From: Pseudomonas sp. R76
GTDB lineage: Bacteria; Pseudomonadota; Gammaproteobacteria; Pseudomonadales; Pseudomonadaceae
NCBI RefSeq assembly: GCF_009834565.1
Contig: NZ_CP019428.1
Span: 5,580,001 to 5,644,000 of the forward strand
DNA: 64,000 bases
Direction: 5' to 3'
A program made the position numbers and the translations under genes. Shown here piece by piece: positions 47,646 through 56,550 of the stretch. Position 1 is the first letter of the stretch, and every line of letters begins with the position of its first letter. The notes beneath the pieces were generated by a model, which saw only the letters and a program-made list of their open reading frames with translations, was not told the origin of the DNA and ran no database searches.

Positions 47646-48256
47646 TGGTTTCTGTGTGGCAGGCCCATTTGAGTTTTGTGCTGCTGGGGTTTGTACTCTT
47701 GAGCATGTTTCGGTTTACCGCGCCGTGGCGCCCGTGGTTGCTGCCGCTGTTGGTGGTGCTGAGTTTTATCCCGGTGAATGAACTGTCCCTGGCGGCGTAT
47801 GTGCGCAGCTTTACCGATGACCTGGCAATCAGCACATTGGTGTTGTTGGCGTGTGTAAGCCTGTGTCGATTGGGGGTGGTGCAGCCGCTTGGTCGTCAAC
47901 AGCAGGTGCAAGTGCTGGTGCTGTTTGGCGTGCTGAGCCTGTTGTTGTACCCGGCCACGATGGGCCTGACGTATTACGACCCCTACCGCTGGGGCTTTAA
48001 CCCTCGGCCGATGATTGTGCTGGTGGGCGCGGCGGCCTTGTTGATGCTGTGGCTGCGTAATGCGCTGGCAGTTTGGATGCTGGCGCTGGGCACCTTGGCG
48101 TTCGCGCTGCGGCTGAAGGCTTCGGAAAACTATTGGGATTACTTGGTGGATCCGCTTTTAACGGGCTACTGCGTCATCGCTGGATTAATGCAATTCAACC
48201 TGTGGGAGCGGGCTTGCTCGCGAATGCGGCGGGTCAGGCGGCATATATGTGACTGA
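47645..48256 (+). CDS. Membrane protein of unknown function, C-terminus encoded by a REP
   Basis: 203 aa with about five TM helices (FVLLGFVLLSMF, LLPLLVVLSFI, STLVLLACVSL, VLVLFGVLSLLL, MIVLVGAAALLML). The ATG overlaps the sialidase-like gene stop (TGATG). The last 19 residues (LWERACSRMRRVRRHICD) are read from the first REP of the tandem array, so the original end has been replaced. No family recognised. Confidence 0.7.
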   Translation: MVSVWQAHLSFVLLGFVLLSMFRFTAPWRPWLLPLLVVLSFIPVNELSLAAYVRSFTDDLAISTLVLLACVSLCRLGVVQPLGRQQQVQVLVLFGVLSLLLYPATMGLTYYDPYRWGFNPRPMIVLVGAAALLMLWLRNALAVWMLALGTLAFALRLKASENYWDYLVDPLLTGYCVIAGLMQFNLWERACSRMRRVRRHICD

Positions 48257-49530
48257 ACCAGCGCTTTCGCGAGCAAGCCCGCTCCCACATTGGCTTTGTG
48301 ATGTTTGAGAGATCGAGTCGAGATCAAGGATGGCGCGATCAGACACGCTCGCCACTGGATAAACGCAACTCAAACTGTGGGAGCGGGCTTGCTCGCGAAT
48401 GCGGTGGGTCAGGCAGCACATGTGGCACTGAACCAGCGCTTTCGCGGGCAAGCCCGCTCCCACATTGGCTTGGTGGTGTTTGTGAGATTGAGTAGAGGTC
48501 AATGATGGCGAGGCGATCCGCTGGCCACTGGATGAATGCAACTCAAACTGTGGGAGCGGGCTTGCTCGCGAATGCGGTGGGTCAGGCAGCACATGTGGCA
48601 CTGAACCAGCGCTTTCGCGGGCAAGCCCGCTCCCACATTGGCTTGGTGGTGCTTGTGAGATTGAGTAGAGGTCAATGATGGCGAGGCGATCCGCTCGCCA
48701 CTGGATAAATGCAACTCAAACTGTGGGAGCGGGCTTGCCCGCGAATGCGCTGGGTCAGGCAGCACATGTGGCACTGAACCAGCGCTATCGCGGGCAAGCC
48801 CGCTCCCACATTGGCTTGGTGGTGTTTGTGAGATTGAGTAGAGGTCAATGTTGGCGGGGCGATCCGCTGGCCACTGGATGAATGCAACTCAAACTGTGGG
48901 AGCGGGCTTGCCCGCGAATGCGCTGGGTCAGGCAGCACATCTGGCACTGAACCAGCGCTTTCGCGGGCAAGCCCGCTCCCACATTGGCTTGGTGGTGTTT
49001 GTGAGATTGAGTAGAGATCAATGATGGCGAGGCGATCCGCTGGGCACTGGATGAACGCAACTCAAACTGTGGGAGCGGGCTTGCTCGCGAATGCGCTGGG
49101 TCAGGCAGCACATCTGGCACTGAACCAGCGCTTTCGCGGGCAAGCCCGCTCCCACATTGGCCTTGTGGTGTTTGTGAGATTGAGTAGAGGTCAATGTTGG
49201 CGAGGCGACCCGCTGGCGACTGGATGAATGCAACTCAAACTGTGGGAGCGGGCTTGCTCGCGAAAGCGCTGGGTCAGGCAACACATGTGGCACTGAACCA
49301 GCGCTTTCGCGGGCAAGCCCGCTCCCACATTGGCCTTGTGGTGTTTGTGAGATTGAGTAGAGGTCAATGTTGGCGGGGCGATCCGCTGGCCACTGGATGA
49401 ATGCAACTCAAACTGTGGGAGCGGGCTTGCTCGCGAATGCGCTGGGTCAGGCAGCACATCTGGCACTGAACCAACGCTTTCGCGGGCAAGCCCGCTCCCA
49501 CATTGGCTTGGTGGTGTTTGTGAGATTGAG
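48201..49530. repeat. Tandem REPIN array A: eight units of 173-174 bp
   Basis: TGTGGGAGCGGGCTTG recurs at 48201, 48375, 48549, 48722, 48895, 49068, 49241 and 49414. The last five steps are exactly 173 bp. Each unit holds an inverted REP pair (ends GTGGGAGCGGGCTTG and CAAGCCCGCTCCCAC) and a 75-bp joint. The joint resembles the end of the upstream gene (CTGGATGAATGCAACTCAA) and the start region of the downstream sulfatase gene (AGAGGTCAATGATGG). The first unit is the most diverged. Each joint restarts an ORF of 58 or 68 codons; these overlap in series up to the sulfatase ATG. No other gene in 48257-49539. Confidence 0.95.
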
Positions 49531-49539
49531 TAGAGGTCA

Positions 49540-51564
49540 ATGATGGGTGTGTTGCAATCACGCCGCCTGCGCTACGGCGTGGGCGCGATTGGGTTGGTGT
49601 TTGGGTTGCTGGCCGCGCTGCGGCTGGTGTTTTTAATCAGCTTTTCCGGTCTGGATTTGAACACGCCGGCGCTGCTGGAAACCCTGGGCATCGGCTTGCG
49701 TTTCGACTTGCGCCTGGCGGTGTTGATCCTGCTGCCATTGGCGCTGCTGGCCTGGTTCCCAAGCTGGAACCTCACCACCCTGCCCGCCCTGCGCTGGCTG
49801 GCGCGTGGCTATCTGGTGGTGGCACTGGCCGTGGTCGGCCTGGTGTACATCATCGACTTCGGCCACTACGCCTACCTCGGTGTGCGCATCAACGCGACGG
49901 TATTGCGCTACCTGCAAGACGCGCAGATTTCTCAGCAGATGGTGTGGGAAACCTACCCGGTGCTGTGGATAACCGCCTGTTGGCTGGCAGCCGTGGCCCT
50001 GTGGGTATGGGCATTGGTGTGCCTGGAGCGATTGACCCTGGACCGCGAAGCCAAACCCATCGGCAAATGGGCGGTGGCTTCTGTAGCCGTGGTCGGCGTT
50101 GTCGCCGTACTGCTGGCGTTGCTCGGCCGCGTGGCCAACCTCAACCTGGAAAACCCGGTGCCGCTGCGCTGGAGCGATGCGTTCTTTTCCGGCAACAGCC
50201 AGGTCGCCGCCGTGGGCCTGAACCCGGTGCTGTTTTTGTACGACACGCTCAAGGTCGGCCAATCGCAATTCGATGAAGGCAAGGTGCGCGAGCATTACTC
50301 GCAAGTTGCCGAGTATTTGGGCGTTGACCAACCCGATCCCAAGCGACTGAACTTCACCCGCGAGCAAGGCGTGCAGCCCTATCGCCTGCAAGGCGAGCGC
50401 CCGCCGAACGTGGTCTTCGTGATGCTCGAATCCCTCGGCACCAGCGCCGTCGGTGCCTACGGCAACCCGCTGAACCCCACGCCGAACCTGGATAAACTGG
50501 CGACGCAAAGCTGGTTCTTCAAACACTTCTACGTGCCCGTCACCGGCACGGCCAAAACCGTGTGGGCGAGCATCACCGGCGTGCCCGATGTCACCCGCCA
50601 GGAGACCGCCACACGCAACCCGCTGATCACCCGGCAACACACGCTGATCAATGCCTTCGAGGGCTACCAGAAGTTCTACATGATCAACGGCAATGCCGGC
50701 TGGGCGAACATCAATGCGCTGATCCGCCAGAGCATCGACGGCGTGCAGCTGTTTGACGAAAGCCACTGGCGCTCGCCACGGGTGGATGTGTGGGGCATCT
50801 CCGACCTGGACCTGTTCAAGGAAGGCGACCAGTTGCTGCGCGCGGTGCCCAAGGACCAACCGTTCTTCGCCTACGTGCAAACTTCCGGCAACCACCGCCC
50901 GTTTACCATCCCCAAGCACAACGACGGGTTTGAATTAAGCAACGTAACCCTGGAACAAGCCCAGGCCGCCGGTTCGCGCAGTGTCGAGCAATACAACGCC
51001 GTGCGCCTGCTGGACTTCAACATTGGCCGCCTGATGGACATCGCCAAGGCCGGTGGCTGGTACGACAACACCATTTTCGTGTTCTTCGGCGACCACAACA
51101 CGCGGATCAGCCAGATCCCGCACATGGCGCCGGCCTTCGAGCAGCTGGGCCTGGAAAGCAATAATGTGCCGATGCTGATCCACGCGCCGGGCCTGCAACC
51201 GCGGGTGATCGAAGAAGCGGTGGGCCTGGCGGATTTGCTACCGACCGTGGCGGGCATGGCGGGTGTACCGTTTCGCAATGGCGCGATGGGCCGCGACATC
51301 CAGCAGCCGGCGCCGGAAGGTGAACGTGTGGTGCCGCTGGTGCTGCACGAGGGCACGTTCCCGATTATCGGCGGCGTGACCAAGGACTTCCTGCTGCAGA
51401 TGCAACACGACGGCAGCTCGCCGACCCTGCATGACCTGGCCTCGCCAACGCCGCGCGACGATGTGGCCGAGCAGCACCCCGAAGAGTTTCAACGCCTGCA
51501 GGGGCTGACGCGCGGGTTGCATGAGAGTGCGCGGTTGATGCTGTTTAAAAACGTGCGCGAGTGA
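49540..51564 (+). CDS. LTA synthase-family sulfatase/phosphotransferase
   Basis: A 674-aa protein. Five N-terminal TM helices (about residues 12-190) precede a periplasmic alkaline-phosphatase-fold domain (about 285-660): VVFVMLESLG (first metal site), TGTAKTVWASITG with nucleophile Thr, and FFGDHNTRI (second metal site). Such enzymes move phosphoglycerol or phosphoethanolamine onto envelope glycans. Two ATGs (49540, 49543) follow AGAGGT; the second has better spacing. The first ATG overlaps the TGA of the last repeat-unit ORF. Confidence 0.88.
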   Translation: MMGVLQSRRLRYGVGAIGLVFGLLAALRLVFLISFSGLDLNTPALLETLGIGLRFDLRLAVLILLPLALLAWFPSWNLTTLPALRWLARGYLVVALAVVGLVYIIDFGHYAYLGVRINATVLRYLQDAQISQQMVWETYPVLWITACWLAAVALWVWALVCLERLTLDREAKPIGKWAVASVAVVGVVAVLLALLGRVANLNLENPVPLRWSDAFFSGNSQVAAVGLNPVLFLYDTLKVGQSQFDEGKVREHYSQVAEYLGVDQPDPKRLNFTREQGVQPYRLQGERPPNVVFVMLESLGTSAVGAYGNPLNPTPNLDKLATQSWFFKHFYVPVTGTAKTVWASITGVPDVTRQETATRNPLITRQHTLINAFEGYQKFYMINGNAGWANINALIRQSIDGVQLFDESHWRSPRVDVWGISDLDLFKEGDQLLRAVPKDQPFFAYVQTSGNHRPFTIPKHNDGFELSNVTLEQAQAAGSRSVEQYNAVRLLDFNIGRLMDIAKAGGWYDNTIFVFFGDHNTRISQIPHMAPAFEQLGLESNNVPMLIHAPGLQPRVIEEAVGLADLLPTVAGMAGVPFRNGAMGRDIQQPAPEGERVVPLVLHEGTFPIIGGVTKDFLLQMQHDGSSPTLHDLASPTPRDDVAEQHPEEFQRLQGLTRGLHESARLMLFKNVRE

Positions 51565-51939
51565 TCATTTGGGCTGGAAGGTTTCGAGGTACGCCAGGAT
51601 GTTTTCAATTTTTTCCTGATCACTGATGCCCCAGAAGATCATGCGCGTGCCGCTGACCACTTTCTTCGGCGCCTCTATATAGGCGGCGAGTTTGTCGCGG
51701 GTCCAGACCACGCCGGAGTTTTTCATCGCGTCGGAGTACTGGTAATCCGTGGTGGTGCCGGCGGGGCGGCCGATGATGCCGTTAAGCTGTGGGCCGAAGC
51801 CGCCGCGCGCGCCTTCGCCGATGCTGTGGCAACCGCCGCAGGTCTTGCTGAAGAGCTTGCCGCCCGCCTCGGCATCGCCCGCCGCAAAGGCCGGTGCGGT
51901 GTTGAGGATCAGGGCGAGGGTCAGTAAGGCGTACTTCAT
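51565..51939 (-). CDS. Class I c-type cytochrome (c2/c550 like)
   Basis: 124 aa. Signal peptide MKYALLTLALILNTAPAFA is followed by the haem site CGGCH (about residues 34-38) and the axial Met in GTRMIFWG. It is a soluble periplasmic electron carrier. The start MKYALL at 51939 is preferred to one four codons earlier. It is convergent with the sulfatase gene. Confidence 0.93.
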   Translation of the reverse strand: MKYALLTLALILNTAPAFAAGDAEAGGKLFSKTCGGCHSIGEGARGGFGPQLNGIIGRPAGTTTDYQYSDAMKNSGVVWTRDKLAAYIEAPKKVVSGTRMIFWGISDQEKIENILAYLETFQPK

Positions 51940-51981
51940 GGCGGGCTCCACGGCAGGTGTTGCGGCGATTATGCCTGTTTG

Positions 51982-52524
51982 TCAGGAGCGCATGCCCATC
52001 CAGATCACCGTTTCGGTCCACGCCGTGACCACCGGCGTGAGCGCCCTGAACCACGGGTCACGCACATCAATCTGCGCGGCCGAGTGGTCATGGTGGTGCT
52101 GCTCCTCTTCGACGATGGAAGCAATCGCCGCCACCGCCAACGGGTCGATGTCGTGCAAGGTGTGAAGTTGATGGGCCAGGTGCTTGAGTACCACGCTTTC
52201 AACCGCCACCGTGGTGGCGACAATAGCCTTGCGCCCGCAAAGCCCGGTGAGCAACCCCAGCACCAGCCCGCCCAGCCCGCAGAGCCAATAACTGCGGCAA
52301 CGGCGATAACCACGGCGCTGCAACTCGGCCTGGAACACCGCACGATGGCGGCGTTCGTGGGACAAGAACTCCTTCAGTTCGGCGACCATGCTCGGGGCAA
52401 ACAACCGCGCCATGAACAGCTGGCCGCTGTAAATACAGATCGCGCCATGCTCGCCGGCGTGGTCGACTTTGATCATGCGGTTGCCCAGGTTTGGGTCGAG
52501 CAGCAGCGCGGAAGGAGTGTGCAT
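51982..52524 (-). CDS. Coq7-family demethoxyubiquinone hydroxylase-like protein
   Basis: A 180-aa protein of the ferritin-like di-iron type. Ligand motifs are DHAGEHGA (E..H), an SHERRH helix, and the C-terminal SIVEEEQHHHDHS (E..H). A hydrophobic hairpin (CGLGGLVLGLLTGLCG) should dip into the membrane. Coq7 hydroxylates demethoxyubiquinone in ubiquinone synthesis. Whether this is the main Coq7 of the strain or a second paralogue cannot be told. The frame open upstream of 52524 is unlike the family. Confidence 0.85.
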   Translation of the reverse strand: MHTPSALLLDPNLGNRMIKVDHAGEHGAICIYSGQLFMARLFAPSMVAELKEFLSHERRHRAVFQAELQRRGYRRCRSYWLCGLGGLVLGLLTGLCGRKAIVATTVAVESVVLKHLAHQLHTLHDIDPLAVAAIASIVEEEQHHHDHSAAQIDVRDPWFRALTPVVTAWTETVIWMGMRS

Positions 52525-52682
52525 GATTGACGGCCTTGTTCGATGGCCAATAGGGATCAGGCCAGTCCTGTGCAGGTAAGCGCGGTATCGTGCAAGATGC
52601 CTTGCGGATGCGCAACCTAGACCCTCCAAATGACCATCCATCGCCTCATACGCATCCAATCGAACCTAATCACACCCTCCCC

Positions 52683-52713
52683 ACTCCACCTTACTGAACC
52701 CTGATGGTGGAGT
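52683..52713 (+). other. Hairpin at the ribosome-binding site of the response-regulator gene
   Basis: A perfect 8-bp stem ACTCCACC/GGTGGAGT with a 15-nt loop ends at the AAGGA that serves the ATG at 52721. It may limit access of ribosomes or be a terminator remnant. Confidence 0.5.
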
Positions 52714-52720
52714 AAGGATC

Positions 52721-53101
52721 ATGGCTCAGCCATCGATTTTAGTGCTGGAAGACGACGAGATTATTCGCTCGTTAATGGTGGATGTGCTGGAGGATTTCGG
52801 GGCGCAAGTGACGTCATTTCCTTCGGCGGATGAAGGGATGATTTACCTGGAACGCGGCGATGACCCTGTGGATTTGATTGTCAGCGATATCCAGATGCCA
52901 GGTTTGCTCAACGGCTACGACCTGAGCAAGGTGGTGGCGCATCGCTGGCCGTCGGTGCCGGTGGTGCTGACTTCCGGCAATACCAAGTTGGCAGCACAGC
53001 TGGGCGGTTCGGTGCGGTTTTTGCCCAAACCGTGGAGTGCCGAACATTTGGTCCAGTGCGTGCAAACGGCGCTGAGCCAGCGGGGCTCTTCGCTGCATTG
53101 A
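52721..53101 (+). CDS. Single-domain response regulator (CheY-like)
   Basis: A 126-aa receiver domain only: ILVLEDDEI (acidic pocket), IVSDIQMPG (phospho-Asp about 54), VVLTSGN and LPKPWSAEHL (Lys). No output domain. Located 195 bp upstream of bphO-bphP, it is a plausible phosphate acceptor for the phytochrome kinase, by position only. Confidence 0.88.
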   Translation: MAQPSILVLEDDEIIRSLMVDVLEDFGAQVTSFPSADEGMIYLERGDDPVDLIVSDIQMPGLLNGYDLSKVVAHRWPSVPVVLTSGNTKLAAQLGGSVRFLPKPWSAEHLVQCVQTALSQRGSSLH

Positions 53102-53296
53102 TAGCGCCGCAATATCACTTAAAGCGAACTTGAGGCGCTGCCCCGTGGTCATTAATCACGCAAGGAGCGACTTTTCTGATCCGTCGGTCAGCCTTTTCGC
53201 CTTGTGCGTACAGTTGACGGCAATGAGTTGTGTAGAATCGTCGCCCATTTACGCGCGTCATTCATGGCCGAAAGGCCCACAGTTCGAGCTCATTGA

Positions 53297-53911
53297 ATGC
53301 AGTCACAGGCCCCTGACCTTGGTGCGCCCTCATTACTGGAAGCGTTACGCGACGGCACCGGGCTACTGCATGTAGCGCTGGAAAAACGCCTGCCGTTTTT
53401 CGCGCAAGACCTGGATGCCGATTGGTATCGGCGCTTGCTCCAGGCGTACTACGGCTTTTATGCGCCCATCGAAGCGGCACTGCACGACAGCGGCTTGATC
53501 GCCGACGGATACAACGCCGTATTGCGGGTGAAAACGCCCACGCTGCTGAGCGACCTGCACGCCCTCGGCCTGAAGGACCTTGCGATCAGTGCCCTGCCCC
53601 GCTGCACCGAACTGCCCATTTTTGACACCCCCGCCGCCTGCCTCGGCGCCCTGTACGTGCTCGAAGGCGCCACCTTGGGCGGTCAAGTGCTGCGCCGGGA
53701 AATGGCCCAACGGCTGGGCATCGACGCGAGCAACGGCGGTGCGTTTCTCAATGTATACGGCGCCGAGACCGGTCGGCGCTGGAAAGACTTTCTCGACTAC
53801 CTGGGCCGCCAGCCACTCGATGCGCACGCCAAACAGCGTGCCGTGGCGGCGGCCTGTTCGACATTCAGTGGCTTTGAGCAATGGCTCGCCAGCCAGGAGG
53901 TACTGCTATGA
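53297..53911 (+). CDS. bphO: Biliverdin-producing haem oxygenase
   Basis: 204 aa. The haem ligand His is in GTGLLHVALEKRLP (about residue 25), and the distal helix glycines are in YVLEGATLGGQVL. It cleaves haem to biliverdin, the chromophore of the phytochrome encoded next. The stop overlaps the bphP ATG (ATGA), so enzyme and apoprotein are made together. Confidence 0.94.
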   Translation: MQSQAPDLGAPSLLEALRDGTGLLHVALEKRLPFFAQDLDADWYRRLLQAYYGFYAPIEAALHDSGLIADGYNAVLRVKTPTLLSDLHALGLKDLAISALPRCTELPIFDTPAACLGALYVLEGATLGGQVLRREMAQRLGIDASNGGAFLNVYGAETGRRWKDFLDYLGRQPLDAHAKQRAVAAACSTFSGFEQWLASQEVLL

Positions 53912-56136
53912 AACCCGACGATTTTGAAGAGCTGCTTGCCAACTGTGCCGACGAACCCATTCGCTTTCCGGGGGCAATCCAGCCCCACGGTGTGTTGCTG
54001 ACGCTGTCGGAACCCGACCTGCACATCATCCAGGTCAGCGCCAACGTGGGCACTTTATTCGGCCACGCGCCCCAGACACTGCTGGGCCAGCCGCTGCACA
54101 CGTTGATTGGCGCAGAACACGCCCAAGCCGTGCGAGCCATGGCTGAACAGAACACGTTTTTTGATGCGCCGCCGCTGCACGTCAGCCTCAACGGCGCCGA
54201 GTTTGAAGGCTTGTTGCATCGCCATCAAAACGTGCTGGTACTGGAATTCGAGCCGCGCCTCGAGGATTTCAAGCCGCGCGCCCTTAATGGCCGCACCAGT
54301 GACCTGGGCAAAATGCTGCAACGCCTGCAGTCGGCGAAAACCCTGCAGGCGCTGTACGAAATCAGTGTGAATGAAATCCAGGCCATGACCGGTTACGACC
54401 GGGTGCTGATCTATCGCTTTGAAGACGAAGGCCATGGCCAGGTGATCGCCGAAGCGTCGGCGCCGTCCATGGAGCTGTTCAACGGGCTGTTCTTCCCCGC
54501 GTCCGACATCCCCGAGCAGGCCCGCGAGCTGTACCGCACCAACTGGCTGCGCATCATCCCGAATGCCGCCTACGAGCCGGTGCCACTGTTGCCCAAACTG
54601 CGCCCGGACACCGGCCAGCCGCTGGACTTGAGCTTTGCCACGCTGCGCAGCGTGTCGCCGATTCACTGCCAGTACATGCAGAACATGGGCGTGTTGTCGT
54701 CCATGAGCATCTCGTTGATGGCGGGCGACAAGCTCTGGGGCCTGATCAGTTGCGGTAACCGCGAGCCGCTGCTGGTGCCTAACGACCTGCGTGTCGCCTG
54801 CCAAACCATCGGCCAGGTGTTGTCATTGCAGATCAGCGCCATGGAAGCGTTGGACCTCAGCCGTCAGCGCGAAGAAAAAGTCGAGGCCCTGGCCCTGCTT
54901 GATCGCGCGATGAAAGCCTCTGAACAAAACGTGTTCGACGGCCTGGCCCAACAGCCGCAAGTGCTGATGGACCTGACCCTGTCGGGCGGCGTGGCGATCA
55001 TTGAAGACAAACAGCTGCACCGTTACGGCAACTGCCCGCACCCGGAGCAGATTCGTGCGCTGCACAAGTGGCTGCAAGCCAGCGGCGAACCGGTGTTTTC
55101 CAGCCACAACCTGGCGGCGGTGTACCCGCCCGCCGCCGAGTTCCAGCAAGTCGCCAGTGGCGTGTTGGCCATGAGCCTGCCTAAGCCGGTGGATAACGGT
55201 GTGCTGTGGTTTCGCCCAGAAGTGAAAGAGAACATCAACTGGAGCGGTGACCCGAACAAACCCCTGAACCTGGAAACCTCCGACGCCGGTTTACGCCTGC
55301 GCCCGCGCACCTCGTTTGAAATCTGGAAAGTGGAAATGGCCGGTATCTCCACCAAGTGGAGCCATGGCGATTTGTTTGCCGCCAACGACCTGCGCCGCTC
55401 CGCCCTCGAAAACGACCTGGCCCGCCAGGTGTTGCGCGAGCAGCAAGCCGTGCGTGCGCGGGATGAGCTGGTGGCGGTGGTGTCCCACGATTTGCGCAAC
55501 CCGATGACGGTTATCTCGATGCTCTGCGGCATGATGCAAAAGGCTTTCAGCTCGGATGGCCCACACACCTCACGGCGGATTTCCTCGGCCATCGACACCA
55601 TGCAGCAAGCCGCCGGGCGCATGAACGTGCTGCTGGAAGACTTGCTCGACACCTCGAAAATCGAGGCCGGGCGTTATGTGGTCAAACCGGTTGCGCTGGA
55701 CGTCAGCCAGATGTTCGAGGAGGCCTATTCCCTGCTCGCGCCACTGGCGATGGAGAAAGGCATCGACCTGTCGTTCAACACCGAGCCCGGCCTGCAGATT
55801 CACGCCGACCCGGAGCGCCTGTTCCAGGTGTTGTCGAACCTGATCGGCAACGCCATCAAGTTCACCCCGCGCCAGGGCAACATCGGCATCAGCGCCATGA
55901 GCAATGGCGAAGAAATCGTGTTCTCGGTGCGCGATTCCGGCGAGGGTATTGCGCCTGAACAGTTGCCGCATGTGTTTGACCGCTACTGGACGCAGACCGA
56001 GAACAACCCCACTGGCAGCGGGTTGGGTTTGTACATCACGCAAGGGATCGTGCAGGCCCACGGCGGGCGGATAGAAGCTGAAAGTGAAGTGGGCCGAGGC
56101 AGTGAGTTCAGGTTTACGGTGCCAAAGCCTGCCTGA
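53908..56136 (+). CDS. bphP: Bacteriophytochrome sensor kinase
   Basis: 742 aa. The order is PAS (1-115), GAF (about 130-300), PHY (about 310-490) and histidine kinase (about 510-742). The biliverdin-binding Cys is Cys13 in the N-terminal ELLANCADEP. The GAF motif PASDIPEQARELY and the PHY tongue (RTSFEIW) are present. Kinase H-box VVSHDLRNPM and the G-boxes DSGEGIAPEQLP and GSGLGLYITQ are intact, so it should respond to red/far-red light by phosphotransfer. The frame upstream of the ATG at 53908 is inside bphO. Confidence 0.96.
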   Translation: MKPDDFEELLANCADEPIRFPGAIQPHGVLLTLSEPDLHIIQVSANVGTLFGHAPQTLLGQPLHTLIGAEHAQAVRAMAEQNTFFDAPPLHVSLNGAEFEGLLHRHQNVLVLEFEPRLEDFKPRALNGRTSDLGKMLQRLQSAKTLQALYEISVNEIQAMTGYDRVLIYRFEDEGHGQVIAEASAPSMELFNGLFFPASDIPEQARELYRTNWLRIIPNAAYEPVPLLPKLRPDTGQPLDLSFATLRSVSPIHCQYMQNMGVLSSMSISLMAGDKLWGLISCGNREPLLVPNDLRVACQTIGQVLSLQISAMEALDLSRQREEKVEALALLDRAMKASEQNVFDGLAQQPQVLMDLTLSGGVAIIEDKQLHRYGNCPHPEQIRALHKWLQASGEPVFSSHNLAAVYPPAAEFQQVASGVLAMSLPKPVDNGVLWFRPEVKENINWSGDPNKPLNLETSDAGLRLRPRTSFEIWKVEMAGISTKWSHGDLFAANDLRRSALENDLARQVLREQQAVRARDELVAVVSHDLRNPMTVISMLCGMMQKAFSSDGPHTSRRISSAIDTMQQAAGRMNVLLEDLLDTSKIEAGRYVVKPVALDVSQMFEEAYSLLAPLAMEKGIDLSFNTEPGLQIHADPERLFQVLSNLIGNAIKFTPRQGNIGISAMSNGEEIVFSVRDSGEGIAPEQLPHVFDRYWTQTENNPTGSGLGLYITQGIVQAHGGRIEAESEVGRGSEFRFTVPKPA

Positions 56137-56276
56137 GACACGCCCTGATCCTACAATCCAAACATGCGGATACCTATGGCCGGGAACGTAAACCCGGCCA
56201 ATGCCACTGAAGCGATGCGTAATCAAAGGGAATATTGATGCGAGAACACTCCTTCAATTGAGCAAGAGGTTTTCCC

Positions 56277-56459
56277 ATGATCATAGGTAGCACATTCCAC
56301 ACCCATACCATCAACCAAGCCATACAGCCCGTCGAGCCGCCCGCCAAGCCTCAGGAAAAACCTGCGAATAACGTCAGCGACCCACTGCAGCAAAACGCCC
56401 AATCTCAGTCGAAAAAAAGCTCGTCCCTGGATTCCCTCGGGCAAGGCCGGCTGACTTAA
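56277..56459 (+). CDS. Small hypothetical protein (60 aa)
   Basis: MIIGSTFHTHTINQAIQPVE, rich in Gln, Pro, Lys and Ser, probably disordered. AGAGG lies eight bases before the ATG. No domain or signal seen. Its role is unknown, and it could be a chance frame. Confidence 0.45.
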   Translation: MIIGSTFHTHTINQAIQPVEPPAKPQEKPANNVSDPLQQNAQSQSKKSSSLDSLGQGRLT

Positions 56460-56550
56460 CGCCGCAAGCGCCGGCGGATGGCCTGTTAACAAAACACTGA
56501 CATCCGCTGCGCTACGCTTTCAGTTCTATCTTCTGTGAGCTGCTTGCTTC

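Noticed and set aside
48201..49530. Regularly spaced repeats resembling a CRISPR array
   Set aside because: Units are 173 bp and nearly identical throughout, including the parts between palindromes. There are no unique spacers and no cas genes. They are REPINs in tandem.
48185..49561. Series of 91-codon frames on the minus strand in array A
   Set aside because: They arise from the repeat unit itself; there is no ribosome-binding site on that strand, unlike the plus-strand copies of the sulfatase start.
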